Below, in pieces: positions 1 to 9,763 of a stretch of 64,000 nucleotides of DNA. The position numbers were made by a program, and so were the translations under genes. Source of the DNA: Psychroserpens ponticola (lineage in GTDB: Bacteria > Bacteroidota > Bacteroidia > Flavobacteriales > Flavobacteriaceae). Positions within the stretch are counted from its first letter, which is position 1, and each line of letters starts with the position of its first letter. The DNA is taken from contig NZ_CP116221.1 of assembly GCF_023556315.2 (NCBI RefSeq), positions 3,796,001 to 3,860,000 of the forward strand, read 5' to 3'. Below the pieces are notes generated by a model. It was not told the origin of the DNA. It searched no databases and was given only the letters and a program-made list of their open reading frames with translations.

Positions 1-47
1 AGTCATATTATTCCTTTTGAATGATATCAAATAATTATTATAGTGTA

Positions 48-965
48 ATGAGTCATTCACACAATCATAACCACTCCCATAATCATAGCGATTTAAAAGG
101 TAGAAATCTACTTATTTCTATCTTATTAAATATCATCATCACTGTTGCTCAAGTGATTGGTGGATTACTTTCTGGAAGTTTATCATTACTGAGTGATGCA
201 CTCCATAATTTTAGTGATGTTGTCTCGCTGATGGTAAGTTATATTGCTGAACGACTTTCTAAAAAACAAGCCTCATTACAAAAAACCTTTGGTTATAAAC
301 GTGCTGAAATTTTAGCCGCTTTCATTAATGCTGCGACACTTATTATTGTGGCAGTTTTATTAATTATTGAAGCCGTTGAGCGTTTTCAAAATCCGCAAGA
401 GATTGAATCAAATCTAGTGATTTGGTTATCGTTTGTTGCCATTTTAGGAAATGGTTTTAGCGTCTTACTTCTAAAAAAAGATAGCCAATCTAATATGAAT
501 ATGAAAAGTGCCTATTTACATTTACTAACCGATATGATGGCTAGTGTTGCAGTGTTAATTGGTGGTTTATTGATGAAGTATTTCCAATTATTTTTGGTAG
601 ATAGTGTCTTGACGTTTGCTATTGCTGTGTATCTTATCATAATGGGTTATAGCTTACTTAAAAATTCATTTAAAGTATTAATGTTATTCACTCCAGAAGA
701 TATTGAAGTTGAAGATATTGTTCGTGTCGTTCAAGATATAGACGTTATTAAAAATGTGCATCATGTGCATATTTGGCAATTGAATGAAGAAGAAATTCAT
801 TTAGAAGCACATATCGATTTTAAAGAGGACATTACCTTATCAGAATTTGATGTCATCTTGCACAAGATTGAAGACTTGGTTTTTCATAACTTCGGAATTA
901 ATCATGTTAACATTCAACCAGAATTTGGTAAGTGTGATGATAAACATGTGATTGTACAGGATTAA
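48..965 (+). CDS. CDF-family divalent metal cation exporter
   Basis: Cation diffusion facilitator that exports Zn2+ or a related divalent metal across the inner membrane in exchange for protons. The protein opens with a His-rich tract (MSHSHNHNHSHNH), followed by about six membrane segments. The HxxxD metal-site motifs expected in TM2 and TM5 are visible as DALHNFSD and HLLTD. A soluble C-terminal metal-binding domain with HHVHIWQL follows. The 305-residue length is normal for the family. I start at position 48 because the upstream in-frame ATG (21) would add nine residues ahead of the His-rich start. Zn is the usual substrate, but the metal is not decided by the sequence. Confidence 0.9.
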   Translation: MSHSHNHNHSHNHSDLKGRNLLISILLNIIITVAQVIGGLLSGSLSLLSDALHNFSDVVSLMVSYIAERLSKKQASLQKTFGYKRAEILAAFINAATLIIVAVLLIIEAVERFQNPQEIESNLVIWLSFVAILGNGFSVLLLKKDSQSNMNMKSAYLHLLTDMMASVAVLIGGLLMKYFQLFLVDSVLTFAIAVYLIIMGYSLLKNSFKVLMLFTPEDIEVEDIVRVVQDIDVIKNVHHVHIWQLNEEEIHLEAHIDFKEDITLSEFDVILHKIEDLVFHNFGINHVNIQPEFGKCDDKHVIVQD

Positions 966-1055
966 TATATTACTATAAATTAAAATAATTAAGACGTCAT
1001 CATCTATAATAATGAGCTTCTGAAACAAGTTCAGGATGACAAATCATTTAAAATA

Positions 1056-1499
1056 ATGTTAAAAATAAAAGTCAAAACCTTTCAAGAATTAACGACACAA
1101 GAATTATACGATGTACTTCAACTTAGAAGTGAAGTATTTGTGGTAGAACAAGATTGCGTGTATCAAGATATCGACGGAAAAGATCATAACGCATTACATG
1201 TAATAGGCTTTAAAGATGGAAACGTTGTGGCTTATACAAGACTTTTCAAACCGGGTTATTATTTTGATAAAGCCAGTATTGGTAGAGTAGTGGTTAAAGA
1301 TTCTCAACGTGAGCATAAATATGGTTATGAGATTATGAAGGCTTCTATTAAAGCGATTAAAAGTCATTATCAAGTAAGTACTATTAAAATTTCTGCACAA
1401 ACGTATTTAAAGCGATTTTATAATGCCTTAGAATTTTTTGAAGTAGGAGAGGAGTACCTCGAAGATGGTATTCCACATATAGCAATGATTAGAAATTAA
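1056..1499 (+). CDS. ElaA-like GNAT N-acetyltransferase
   Basis: Small acetyl-CoA-dependent N-acetyltransferase of the ElaA branch of the GNAT fold, cytoplasmic, substrate unknown. Seen: the ElaA-like start with LRSEVFVVEQDC and YQDIDGKD, the central sheet and the V/A-site region IGRVVV followed by HKYGYEIMKAS, and an IKISAQTYLKRFY segment. At 147 residues it has the family's usual length. It ends four bases inside the stop of the convergent OmpA-family gene, so the two genes share a tail-to-tail junction. The N-terminal segment LKIKVKTFQELT is typical, which supports the first ATG. Confidence 0.85.
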   Translation: MLKIKVKTFQELTTQELYDVLQLRSEVFVVEQDCVYQDIDGKDHNALHVIGFKDGNVVAYTRLFKPGYYFDKASIGRVVVKDSQREHKYGYEIMKASIKAIKSHYQVSTIKISAQTYLKRFYNALEFFEVGEEYLEDGIPHIAMIRN

Positions 1500-2347
1500 T
1501 TTCTTTGGTTTGCAGTACCAACATAAGTGACTAAAACTTCAACACGTCGATCAAATTTTGGCTCTCCACCTAGAGGAAATTTACGTCGCATACCAACATA
1601 CTTCATACGTCGTTTATCAACTCCTTTTTTAGCTAAATAATCATAGATAAACTTTGCTCTTGCTAACGATAAATTTCTTTTTTTAGTTTGACGGTCAATA
1701 GCATCTCTACTATATTTTGTACAACACACATGACCTTGAATAGTAAAGTAAATATCTTTTCGTTCTAATAATGCCTGAGCTAAACCCTCAAGTGTTGACT
1801 TAGATTCAGGCAGTAATTTACTATAACCTGTTTTAAAAAGAATGTTTTCTAATGTGAATTTATCACCAGCAACTAACTCTCCTTTAATAATATCTTCAAG
1901 TTTCTGAGGTTCTTTATTTACAACTTTTTGAACGCGTGCAGGATTATAAGGTTCAACAATTATTTCAACCTTTCGGTTGAGTCCTCTAATTTTATGAATA
2001 TCCTCTTCTTTAATGAGTTTCAAAAGGACTTCTCCTTTTCCATCAACGTTAGTGATGATGGATTCATCAAATTCATTATTAGAAAAAATAGTTTTTATTT
2101 CGTTGGCTCTATTTTGAGACAACACCAAGTTGTAAGAATCACTTCCTCTATCATCTGTAAACCCATAAATAGATATTTTTTTAATATCCAACGACTCTAT
2201 TTCAGATAAAAATAGGAGTAACCTATAATGTTCTGTAGGAGGAACTTCAAACTGATCGGTTTCAAAATAGACTTCGTGTGTTTTGATGTCTGTTTGAGCA
2301 AACAAAAACGAAGTAAAAAGTAATAAAATGAGTGCTATTTTTTTCAT
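1496..2347 (-). CDS. OmpA-family protein with two tandem OmpA-like domains
   Basis: Secreted, peptidoglycan-associated envelope protein. A signal peptide (MKKIALILLLFTSFLFAQ) is followed by two OmpA-type segments. The first, about residues 25-130, includes VYFETDQFEVPP and IYGFTDDRGSDSYNLVLSQNRA. The second, about 165-275, includes ILFKTGYSKLLPESK, a GHVCCTKYSRD insertion, LARAKFIYDYL and FDRRVEVLVTY. The second domain carries a Cys pair in the loop where canonical OmpA has a Thr-Asp motif. There is no beta-barrel, so it is a periplasmic OmpA-domain protein rather than a porin. It is convergent with the acetyltransferase gene and overlaps it by four bases. Confidence 0.85.
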   Translation of the reverse strand: MKKIALILLLFTSFLFAQTDIKTHEVYFETDQFEVPPTEHYRLLLFLSEIESLDIKKISIYGFTDDRGSDSYNLVLSQNRANEIKTIFSNNEFDESIITNVDGKGEVLLKLIKEEDIHKIRGLNRKVEIIVEPYNPARVQKVVNKEPQKLEDIIKGELVAGDKFTLENILFKTGYSKLLPESKSTLEGLAQALLERKDIYFTIQGHVCCTKYSRDAIDRQTKKRNLSLARAKFIYDYLAKKGVDKRRMKYVGMRRKFPLGGEPKFDRRVEVLVTYVGTANQRN

Positions 2348-2413
2348 AAAGTCTATAAAATAGGGATTCTAATATAGTCTATTTTGGCTCTTATTTCAAA
2401 AATATAAAGCTAT

Positions 2414-4063
2414 TTAATCCAAATATCCTTGATAATTCGAGCTTGAATTAAGAATGTCTTTACTTTTTTGAATCTCAGGATTTGTAGCTTTATAATATGT
2501 ATAAAGCCCTTCTCTGTAAAAGTATCGTTTTATAATTTCGTCTGATAATAACGCTAATAATTCTGTTTTATTGGTATCAATTGCTTGCGTTTTATATCTG
2601 TTTAAGGCATTTAATAAATCTTCATAATCTGAATCTATAGCAGTACCTATTTTTTCTTCTTTTGCAACTAAATAAGCTCCAGCAAAGGCTTTTTCGGCTT
2701 TGGTCTCAAAATCAAAGTTGTTATTTTTTAAGAATTTTTTAAAGTTTGAAAATTCAGTATCTGCCAATTTAAATTGTGTAACATCTGCAGGTTCAGGATT
2801 ATTGTAATAGTATTCTGTAGCGTATTTAAAAATTAAATTTTCAGCAATAACAGCGTTAGTAATTGGACTCTTTTTTGTTTCGTCTAATTCTAAATCTGGC
2901 TGAACACCACCACCATCATAAACCGTTCTTCCTTTTTTGGTTTTAAATGCATTATAATTTTCACGTTTAGTTCTAGTGGCTTTTCCATTTTCGTCTCTAT
3001 TCCAATAATCCAATGCTTGAATACATCGACCAGAAGGTGTGTAATAACGTGAAATGGTCACTTTTATTTGTGTACCATAAATGAGTGGTTTTGGACGTTG
3101 CACTAAGCCTTTTCCGAAACTCCTTGCGCCAATAACAACAGCGCGATCCAGATCCTGAAGCGCTCCTGAAACAATTTCACTAGCAGAAGCACTACTTCCA
3201 TCAATAAGAACGACCACAGGAATTTCAGTATCTATAGGTTCTTTTTGTGTGTAGTACGTTTTATTATATTTTTTAACTTTTGATTTGGTGGTTACAACCA
3301 ATTGATCTTTAGGCACGAAAATATTTGTGACATTAACTGCTTCAGTTAGTAAACCACCAGGATTTCCTCTAAGATCTAAAATGAGTTGTTTTGCACCTTG
3401 ATTTTTTAAAGCTCTTAAAGCATTTTTTGTTTCTGAAGAAGCTTTACGTGTAAATTTCCGAAGTACAATATAGCCTGTTTTTTCATCGATCATAGAAAAA
3501 TGAGGAACTGCATGAATATCAACAGCTTCTCGTTTAATAGTTGCTATTTCTGTTTTTCCTTGTCTTATATATGTCACTTTAACTTCTGAACCTGCAGCAC
3601 CTTGGAGAAGGTTTCCAGCATCATCTTTAAAATCTGCAACCACAACATTGTCTACTTTTATAATTTCATCACCAGCTTTTAAACCCGCTTTATCAGCTGC
3701 AAAATCTTTATAAGGTTCTACAATTACTAATTTATCTTTAAGTGTTAATACATTAGCACCAATTCCTGTATAATCTCCAGAGTTATTAATTCTTGAAGCT
3801 TCAACATCTTGTTCGTTGTAGTAATTGGTATAAGGATCTAGATCTGCAAGCATACTTTTAATCGCTGTATCCATTAGATCTCCAGGATTGGTATCATCAA
3901 CATAATTCATGTTGAGTTCTTTAAATACAGTCGTAAAAATTTCTATTTGTTTTGCAATTTCAAAAAAATCACTTTTAAAAGCGGTTCCTCCAAAAAATAT
4001 AGTGATTGCAAGTAGCGGAATAAGGATTCGTTTTTGTGATACTCTTTTCATCATTTTCATCAT
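2414..4063 (-). CDS. S41-family carboxy-terminal processing protease (Ctp/Prc)
   Basis: Periplasmic or membrane-anchored serine protease that trims or degrades proteins from their C-terminus. An N-terminal hydrophobic segment (ILIPLLAITIFFGGTAF) is followed by a PDZ domain (about residues 85-165, GIGANVLTL to AGDEIIKVDN). The S41 core has the nucleophile in DGSSASASEI and the general-base Lys in FGKGLVQ. A C-terminal helical tail has ERYFYREG-like ends (IIKRYFYREGLYTYY), as in other Bacteroidetes Ctp proteins. Its ATG directly follows the rnpA stop codon, so the two are almost certainly co-transcribed. Confidence 0.93.
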   Translation of the reverse strand: MMKMMKRVSQKRILIPLLAITIFFGGTAFKSDFFEIAKQIEIFTTVFKELNMNYVDDTNPGDLMDTAIKSMLADLDPYTNYYNEQDVEASRINNSGDYTGIGANVLTLKDKLVIVEPYKDFAADKAGLKAGDEIIKVDNVVVADFKDDAGNLLQGAAGSEVKVTYIRQGKTEIATIKREAVDIHAVPHFSMIDEKTGYIVLRKFTRKASSETKNALRALKNQGAKQLILDLRGNPGGLLTEAVNVTNIFVPKDQLVVTTKSKVKKYNKTYYTQKEPIDTEIPVVVLIDGSSASASEIVSGALQDLDRAVVIGARSFGKGLVQRPKPLIYGTQIKVTISRYYTPSGRCIQALDYWNRDENGKATRTKRENYNAFKTKKGRTVYDGGGVQPDLELDETKKSPITNAVIAENLIFKYATEYYYNNPEPADVTQFKLADTEFSNFKKFLKNNNFDFETKAEKAFAGAYLVAKEEKIGTAIDSDYEDLLNALNRYKTQAIDTNKTELLALLSDEIIKRYFYREGLYTYYKATNPEIQKSKDILNSSSNYQGYLD

Positions 4064-4441
4064 TTAGTTTTGGGACACTTTTTTAGAAAAAGTATCTAAA
4101 AGTTGTTTCATTTTTATGTCAACGGACTCAAAATCTGTTCCATCTTTACTAATGTACAAAATCATTAACGCATAAGACTCAGAAATGTTGTTAAAATATA
4201 CGGCTTTGTTGAGTCTGTAAGATTCTCTAAGTAAGCGTTTTATTCGATTTCTATCGACTGCATTTTTGAAGTTTCGTTTGCTAGTTGACACTCCTGTTTT
4301 AAACTGAGTATGGTCTTCAAAATCCGTTTTTAAATACACCATCCGAAGCGGAAACGAAGATATAGACTTTCCTTCAGAAAACAGTCGATCAATCAACTTC
4401 TGGCTTTTCAGTTTTTCTTTTTTAGGGTAGGAAAATGACAT
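4064..4441 (-). CDS. rnpA: Ribonuclease P protein component
   Basis: Protein subunit of RNase P, which assists the catalytic RNA in 5' maturation of tRNA precursors. The 125-residue protein has the family layout: an N-terminal KLKSQKLIDRLFSEGKS, the strand F(K)TGVSTSKRNFKNAVDRN, and the signature RNRIKRLLRESYR. Usually rnpA neighbours rpmH and dnaA, but here the neighbour downstream is a Ctp protease with no intergenic space. Eight bases separate it from the upstream S24 repressor gene. Confidence 0.95.
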   Translation of the reverse strand: MSFSYPKKEKLKSQKLIDRLFSEGKSISSFPLRMVYLKTDFEDHTQFKTGVSTSKRNFKNAVDRNRIKRLLRESYRLNKAVYFNNISESYALMILYISKDGTDFESVDIKMKQLLDTFSKKVSQN

Positions 4442-4448
4442 GTAATCT

Positions 4449-5243
4449 TTAGTGTATTTTATGTTCTAGGTTCATAATTTTACTTTCAAGTTCATGCAGT
4501 TTATCAAACACATCAACAGGTTTCGGAATTTGTTTTGATGCGTACATTACGACTTTCCATATTTCCATTACATCTTCTGAATTTATAATGTAGTCAGGGA
4601 AATTTCCATCTTTATTATCGCTTTTTAGAATAAGTCTTTGTGCATTTTCAGTTGGATTAAAAACTCGTTTCAAAACCACACCATCATTTTTACTGACCAC
4701 AATATAAACGTCATTATTTTTAATATCTGAAATAGCTTCAATATACTTTCCAAAAACCAAATCACCATCATAAAATGTTTGTACCATTGAATTGCCTTGA
4801 ACTTCAAAACATCTAAAAGTTCCGTTAGTCAATAATGGCATTTTAAAAGATGGAAGCGACTCAATATAGGCAGTATCTCCATAGCCATTTAGATAACCTG
4901 CTCTTGCTCTTGTGGTTACAAATACCACATTTTCTTTACCTTCAGATGTCGTAGAAATGACTTGTGGTATTCCTGAATATGTTGGAATAGGATTAATTTC
5001 TGAGGTAAGCATGATGTCGCTTTTTCCAAAGAGATAATCAGGATTAATATCAAATGTATCTATAATAGCTAAAAGTACATCATAACCAGGTTTGGTTTTT
5101 TTACGAGAACCATTTTTCTGTGGTCGACCATTAACGATACTATCTATCGTTGTTCCTGTAACACCAATACGTTTTGAAAACGCGTAGTTATTAAGGTTAA
5201 ACCGATTTATAATTGTCGTTATTTTTTCATCTATATGTAGCAT
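4449..5243 (-). CDS. XRE-type HTH repressor with S24 (LexA/CI-like) self-cleaving domain
   Basis: Transcriptional repressor with a helix-turn-helix at about residues 15-70 (AFSKRIGVTGTTIDSIVNGR) and a C-terminal S24 peptidase fold. The catalytic dyad is visible as Ser152 in VQGNSM and Lys192 in DGVVLKRV. An Ala115-Gly116 pair (TRARAG) sits where LexA/CI proteins self-cleave. A C-terminal helix that may be a coiled coil (KLHELESKIMNLEHKI) is an addition. Family knowledge suggests a stress- or phage-CI-like switch, but there is no prophage in view, so its regulon is unknown. It is the first gene of a run S24-rnpA-ctp on the minus strand. Confidence 0.85.
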   Translation of the reverse strand: MLHIDEKITTIINRFNLNNYAFSKRIGVTGTTIDSIVNGRPQKNGSRKKTKPGYDVLLAIIDTFDINPDYLFGKSDIMLTSEINPIPTYSGIPQVISTTSEGKENVVFVTTRARAGYLNGYGDTAYIESLPSFKMPLLTNGTFRCFEVQGNSMVQTFYDGDLVFGKYIEAISDIKNNDVYIVVSKNDGVVLKRVFNPTENAQRLILKSDNKDGNFPDYIINSEDVMEIWKVVMYASKQIPKPVDVFDKLHELESKIMNLEHKIH

Positions 5244-5339
5244 ATTGCAACGTATTGAATCTCTTATTTGATGTCACAGCCAATATACTAAAAGCACAGC
5301 AAAATCAAACATTTGTTATACTATATTATACAGCAAGAA

Positions 5340-7217
5340 TTAGTTGTTTTTGTCTTTAAGTAATAGATTATCTTCACTATTTACATCTGCCATTAAACTT
5401 GATGGATCTATTTGAACAGATGCTACTTTTTTTGATGTTTTAAAACTATACGTTGGAAACACCCAAGCCCAATCTTTAAGTAATGTCGCTGAGGTTGGTT
5501 TTTCTCCTCGCATTTGACGAAGCGGAATGTAAAAATCTTCAACTGATCCATCAGTATAAGTGATTCTAACATCTATAGGCATTGCCATGAGTCCAATACG
5601 TTCAAGAGTAACTGTTTTAGTATCGATGCTTTTAACAGCATAATCTATAGTATTTGTGGTTTGTGTGAAATCTATTAAATACCAATCGAGTTCAATTCCA
5701 GAAATTTTTTCTGCGGTTCGAATAATATCTATTGGTTTAGGATGTTTAAATGCAAAATTGTTGTAATATTTTTTAATGGTTTTCACTAAATTATCTTCAC
5801 CAATTACATAGCCTAATTGTGCTAAAAACACACAACCTTTATGATAAGATGCAGCACTATATAAATTGTTTAATTCATATTTATCTGCATATGTTGTTTG
5901 TGGTTGTTCTAGACCCGAATTAGCAATATTTATATATCTAGAATATGATCTTTTCCATGGATTAGTTTTATTCTCGTTATAAAAATCATCCATTGCTTTG
6001 TATTCGATATAGGTGGAAAAACCTTCATCCATCCACTCGTGTTTAGCTTCATTAGTTGCTAATAAAAACTGAAACCAAGTATGTGCCATTTCGTGAGATA
6101 CAGTAGATCTAAACATGCTTTCTAGATTATCTTCACCATTAATGAGTGTACACATTCCATACTCCATGCCTCCATCACCTCCTTGAATTATGGAGTATTG
6201 TTTATAAGGATAAGCACCAACCAAATCACTGTAATAGGTCATTAATTTAGCAGCTTTTGGCTGTAATTGTTTCCAGTTCTCCAATTTTTCTGGAGCCATA
6301 GTATTTTTATACAAGAAGTGAAGTGTTGGACCATTTTCAACGTTTAAGGTATCATGATTATAGTCTGGATCAGCTGCCCAAGCAAAATCATGAACATTTG
6401 GTGCTATAAAATGCCAAGTGAGTTTATCGCTTTTAGAAGGTTTTACTTTTGAAGTTTCATAGCCATGACCAATTTCGTTTGGATTTTGAAGGTAACCTGT
6501 ACCACCTAAAACATAATTTTTATCTATGGTTATTTTTACATCATAATTTCCCCAAACACCATAAAACTCTCTTCCAATGTACGAATAGGCATGCCAACCT
6601 TCATCATCATATTCTGCTAATTTAGGATACCATTGCGACATTGATAAGGCGACATTTTCTAAGTTGCTTCGTCCAGAACGACGAATTTGATCAGGCACTT
6701 GACCTTTAAAAACCATATCAAATTCAACGTGTTCACCTGGCTGAATCGTGTTTGCTAGTTGAACTTCTAAAACTGTGCCTTCTACGTTATAATTCAGCGC
6801 TATTCCATTTTGTGAAAGCGCTATTACATTAATATATCCAATCTCATCTGGTTGTAATTTTGCAATTTTACTTTCATAAATTGGATCTCCTTTTTCACCA
6901 ACATTAATAACCATTCGTTTACTTGGATCTGCAATGGTTTGAGCTTTCATATCCATTTCACTACCTGGTTGAAAGGCATTAAAATAGAGATGATAAAATA
7001 CTTTATCTAATACATCTGGAGAATTGTTGGTGTATATAATCTTTTGCTTTCCTGTAAATTGATATGTTGAAACATTCATATCAATTTCCATTATATAATC
7101 TGCTTGTTGCTGCCAATAACCATCAGTTTTGTAGACAATTTGAGGTGTTTGCGAAATAGCATGTGACGTCAATAGAAAACACACAAAACAAGAGAGTAAA
7201 AATGAAGTATGTTTCAT
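5340..7217 (-). CDS. Secreted M1-family (gluzincin) metallopeptidase
   Basis: Zinc aminopeptidase-like protein exported to the periplasm or surface. A signal peptide (FLLSCFVCFLLTSHAISQ) precedes the M1 N-terminal beta domain (YTNNSPDVLDKVFYHLYFNAF, PDQIRR). The catalytic domain has a GGMEYGM variant of the GxMEN substrate-binding motif. It also has the zinc site HEMAHTWF followed by EWMDEGFSTYIEY, giving an HExxH-18-E arrangement. At 625 residues it lacks the large C-terminal HEAT region of classical PepN. Two further minus-strand genes, S8 protease and MBL hydrolase, lie upstream with 16- and 1-base gaps, suggesting one transcript. Confidence 0.9.
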   Translation of the reverse strand: MKHTSFLLSCFVCFLLTSHAISQTPQIVYKTDGYWQQQADYIMEIDMNVSTYQFTGKQKIIYTNNSPDVLDKVFYHLYFNAFQPGSEMDMKAQTIADPSKRMVINVGEKGDPIYESKIAKLQPDEIGYINVIALSQNGIALNYNVEGTVLEVQLANTIQPGEHVEFDMVFKGQVPDQIRRSGRSNLENVALSMSQWYPKLAEYDDEGWHAYSYIGREFYGVWGNYDVKITIDKNYVLGGTGYLQNPNEIGHGYETSKVKPSKSDKLTWHFIAPNVHDFAWAADPDYNHDTLNVENGPTLHFLYKNTMAPEKLENWKQLQPKAAKLMTYYSDLVGAYPYKQYSIIQGGDGGMEYGMCTLINGEDNLESMFRSTVSHEMAHTWFQFLLATNEAKHEWMDEGFSTYIEYKAMDDFYNENKTNPWKRSYSRYINIANSGLEQPQTTYADKYELNNLYSAASYHKGCVFLAQLGYVIGEDNLVKTIKKYYNNFAFKHPKPIDIIRTAEKISGIELDWYLIDFTQTTNTIDYAVKSIDTKTVTLERIGLMAMPIDVRITYTDGSVEDFYIPLRQMRGEKPTSATLLKDWAWVFPTYSFKTSKKVASVQIDPSSLMADVNSEDNLLLKDKNN

Positions 7218-7233
7218 GATTTAAATTTGATAC

Positions 7234-8850
7234 TTATTGATTTCCAATTTGTGATGCCATAATTAAGGCATTGTATGCATTAACAATTTTTCCGGATTTA
7301 GAGATGTCAGCAAGGTTTTCAATAGTTTCTGATTCACCTACAACTACTTTGGTGTTTATAGGCAATCCAGAATCCATGATAATTTGTTTTACTTGAGGTG
7401 CTGTTAAATTTGGGAATTGAGAACGGATTAAAGCAGCAACACCAGAGACATTAGGTGCAGACATTGATGTACCATTTTGTAATTTGTATTCGTTTTCTGG
7501 TAAAGACGAATATATTTCAGATCCAGGAGCAAAAACATCAACATTAACCTTTCCGAAGTTAGAATAATCAGCAACCATACTCGAACCATATCTTGGAGTT
7601 AAAGCACCAACTGTAATATAATTATCAGAAATCTCAGACGTTTTATTAATAATATCGTTAGGGTAATTTTTATTTAGATCGATATTATGACCATCATTTC
7701 CAGAACCATGAACAATAAGTACATCTTTTGCTGCTGCATATAAAATAGCATCTTTCACCCAATCGCTATGAGGTGAAAAAGATTTACCAAAACTCATATT
7801 AATAATTTTTGCACCATTATCTGAAGCATATCGAATAGCCAATGCAACATCTTTGTCATATTCATCTCCATTAGGAGTAGAGCGAATAGCCATAAGTTTG
7901 GCATTATTAGCAACACCTTTTACGCCTATATCGTTGTCACGTTCAGCCAAAATAATGCCGCTTACATGAGTTCCGTGGCTTTCTGTTTTCACTGTTGGTC
8001 TTGGGTTGTTGTTACCATAGCCAACATCTGATAAATCATTTGGATTATCTTCTGTTTTTCTACCCTTATGGCTTTTATTTAGATGATAATCTAATCGTAT
8101 ACTAATGGTCATTAGATCACCTTCGACCGCTTCTTTAAATGCTTCAACAGTATCATATCTATCTATACTAAAAATGTAATCTATTAATGCTACGGAATCT
8201 TGAAGCTCTTTGTTATCCGTTTTAATTGCAGAGATGTCTTTTTGTGTATAATCTTTCTTTTTTAAATGTTTAGAAACAGCATTATCTGCATCAATAACAT
8301 CTTGTAATAATTTGGAGGAGTTTATTTTGAGTTGAGAATACTTTTGAAACTGTTCATTATATTTTTCTTGAGCTTCAGTATACCTTGGATTATTCGTATC
8401 TCCTGAAGCTAATAATCGCACATATTCAAATTGTTCATAATAGGTGTCTCCAATAAAATTCCAGCCATGAATATCATCAACATAACCATTGTTATCATCA
8501 TCTTTTCCGTTATTAGGAATTTCATTTTCATTCGTCCATAGAACATCATCTAAATCTTCATGATCAATATCAGTTGCAGAGTCTATTACTGCAACAATAA
8601 CGGGTTTTCCCATTTTCCTTTTTATAATATCTGAATACGCTTTTTCAACACTCATTCCTGGAATAGTATCTTTTACCAAATCCAAATGCGACCATGTTTT
8701 TAGTTCATTTTCAGTTAAAGGAGAAACTTTTATAGGTGAGCTATCAATGTTTTCAGTAGGTGTTGAAATAATAGCTGATGAACCACCACATCCAAAAAGA
8801 AACATTGAAAAGAAAACTAGTAAAGCAAAATATTTAATGTAGTTATTCAT
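7234..8850 (-). CDS. S8-family subtilisin-like serine protease, lipoprotein
   Basis: Exported subtilase. The lipoprotein signal ends in FLFGCGGSS (Cys21). The catalytic triad is visible as Asp90 (VIDSATDID), His about 292 (SHGTHVSG) and Ser in NGTSMSAPNVSG. About 200 residues lie between Asp and His, longer than in subtilisin, with a charged helical insertion and a Ca-loop-like stretch (NNGKDDDNNGYVDD). I place the start at 8850 because the open frame's earlier ATG (8883) would run into the stop of the upstream MBL gene and put 11 residues before the signal peptide. No separate propeptide domain is obvious. Confidence 0.9.
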   Translation of the reverse strand: MNNYIKYFALLVFFSMFLFGCGGSSAIISTPTENIDSSPIKVSPLTENELKTWSHLDLVKDTIPGMSVEKAYSDIIKRKMGKPVIVAVIDSATDIDHEDLDDVLWTNENEIPNNGKDDDNNGYVDDIHGWNFIGDTYYEQFEYVRLLASGDTNNPRYTEAQEKYNEQFQKYSQLKINSSKLLQDVIDADNAVSKHLKKKDYTQKDISAIKTDNKELQDSVALIDYIFSIDRYDTVEAFKEAVEGDLMTISIRLDYHLNKSHKGRKTEDNPNDLSDVGYGNNNPRPTVKTESHGTHVSGIILAERDNDIGVKGVANNAKLMAIRSTPNGDEYDKDVALAIRYASDNGAKIINMSFGKSFSPHSDWVKDAILYAAAKDVLIVHGSGNDGHNIDLNKNYPNDIINKTSEISDNYITVGALTPRYGSSMVADYSNFGKVNVDVFAPGSEIYSSLPENEYKLQNGTSMSAPNVSGVAALIRSQFPNLTAPQVKQIIMDSGLPINTKVVVGESETIENLADISKSGKIVNAYNALIMASQIGNQ

Positions 8851-8851
8851 T

Positions 8852-9712
8852 TTAATTAAAAATATCATATGTAGTGTACACATCTTTTAGCCTTACCCCT
8901 TTTTCTGTATGCTGAACAGTAATAATTTCGTTGTGAGCATCGTGTTCTAAAAACAAATAGTAATTGTTGTTAGCTGCTAGATTTAGAAATTTTTCTTTTT
9001 CATCTAAAGTCAACAACGGTCTAGTATCGTAACCCATAACAAATGGAAGAGGTATGTGGCCAGCAGTAGGAAGTAAATCAGCCATAAAACAAATGGTTTT
9101 ATCTTTATATTGAATCATTGGAATCATTTGTTTTTCGGTATGCCCATTTGCAAAGAAGATATCGAAACCTAACTCAGAGTTTTTAAGTATGTTGGATTCT
9201 GGAAGCGATGTAAATTTTAAATGCCCACTATCTTCTATAGGTAAAATATTTTCTTTTAAGAAAGATGCTTTTTCGCGGTTGTTTGGATTTGTAGCCCATT
9301 GCCAGTGATTTTTATTACTCCAAAATTGAGCGTTTTTAAATGCAATTTCATAACCTGTTCGGTCATTATTCCATTGAACACTACCACCACAATGATCAAA
9401 ATGTAAATGCGTCATAAATACATCTGTAATATCATCACGATGAAATCCATGGGCTTTAAGAGAATTATCAATAGTATCATTTCCCCAAAGAAAATAGTAG
9501 CCAAAAAACTTATCGCTTTGTTTGTTTCCCATTCCAGTATCGATTAAAATCAATCGATTTCCATCTTCAATTAACAAACAGCGAGCTGCGATATCAATCA
9601 TATTATTGGCATCTGAAGGATTGGTTCTTGTCCAAAGTGATTTTGGGACAACACCAAACATTGCACCACCATCAAGTTTAAAATTACCAGCGTTTATAGG
9701 ATATAAATTCAT
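8852..9712 (-). CDS. MBL-fold metallohydrolase (lactonase-like)
   Basis: Metallo-beta-lactamase-fold hydrolase, probably cytoplasmic since no signal is seen. Metal-binding motif I is HLHFDH (residues 102-107). An Asp in LIDTGMG and later metal ligands in FANGHTEKQM, CFMADLLPTAGH and LEHDAH match the family of AHL-lactonase/AttM-like enzymes. The 286-residue length fits that group. Substrate cannot be read from the sequence. It is the first gene of a minus-strand run with an S8 and an M1 protease, separated from the S8 gene by a single base. Confidence 0.8.
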   Translation of the reverse strand: MNLYPINAGNFKLDGGAMFGVVPKSLWTRTNPSDANNMIDIAARCLLIEDGNRLILIDTGMGNKQSDKFFGYYFLWGNDTIDNSLKAHGFHRDDITDVFMTHLHFDHCGGSVQWNNDRTGYEIAFKNAQFWSNKNHWQWATNPNNREKASFLKENILPIEDSGHLKFTSLPESNILKNSELGFDIFFANGHTEKQMIPMIQYKDKTICFMADLLPTAGHIPLPFVMGYDTRPLLTLDEKEKFLNLAANNNYYLFLEHDAHNEIITVQHTEKGVRLKDVYTTYDIFN

Positions 9713-9763
9713 GTTTGCAAATTAATAAATATGACCATGAACACGATAGGTTTTAGCAGTTTA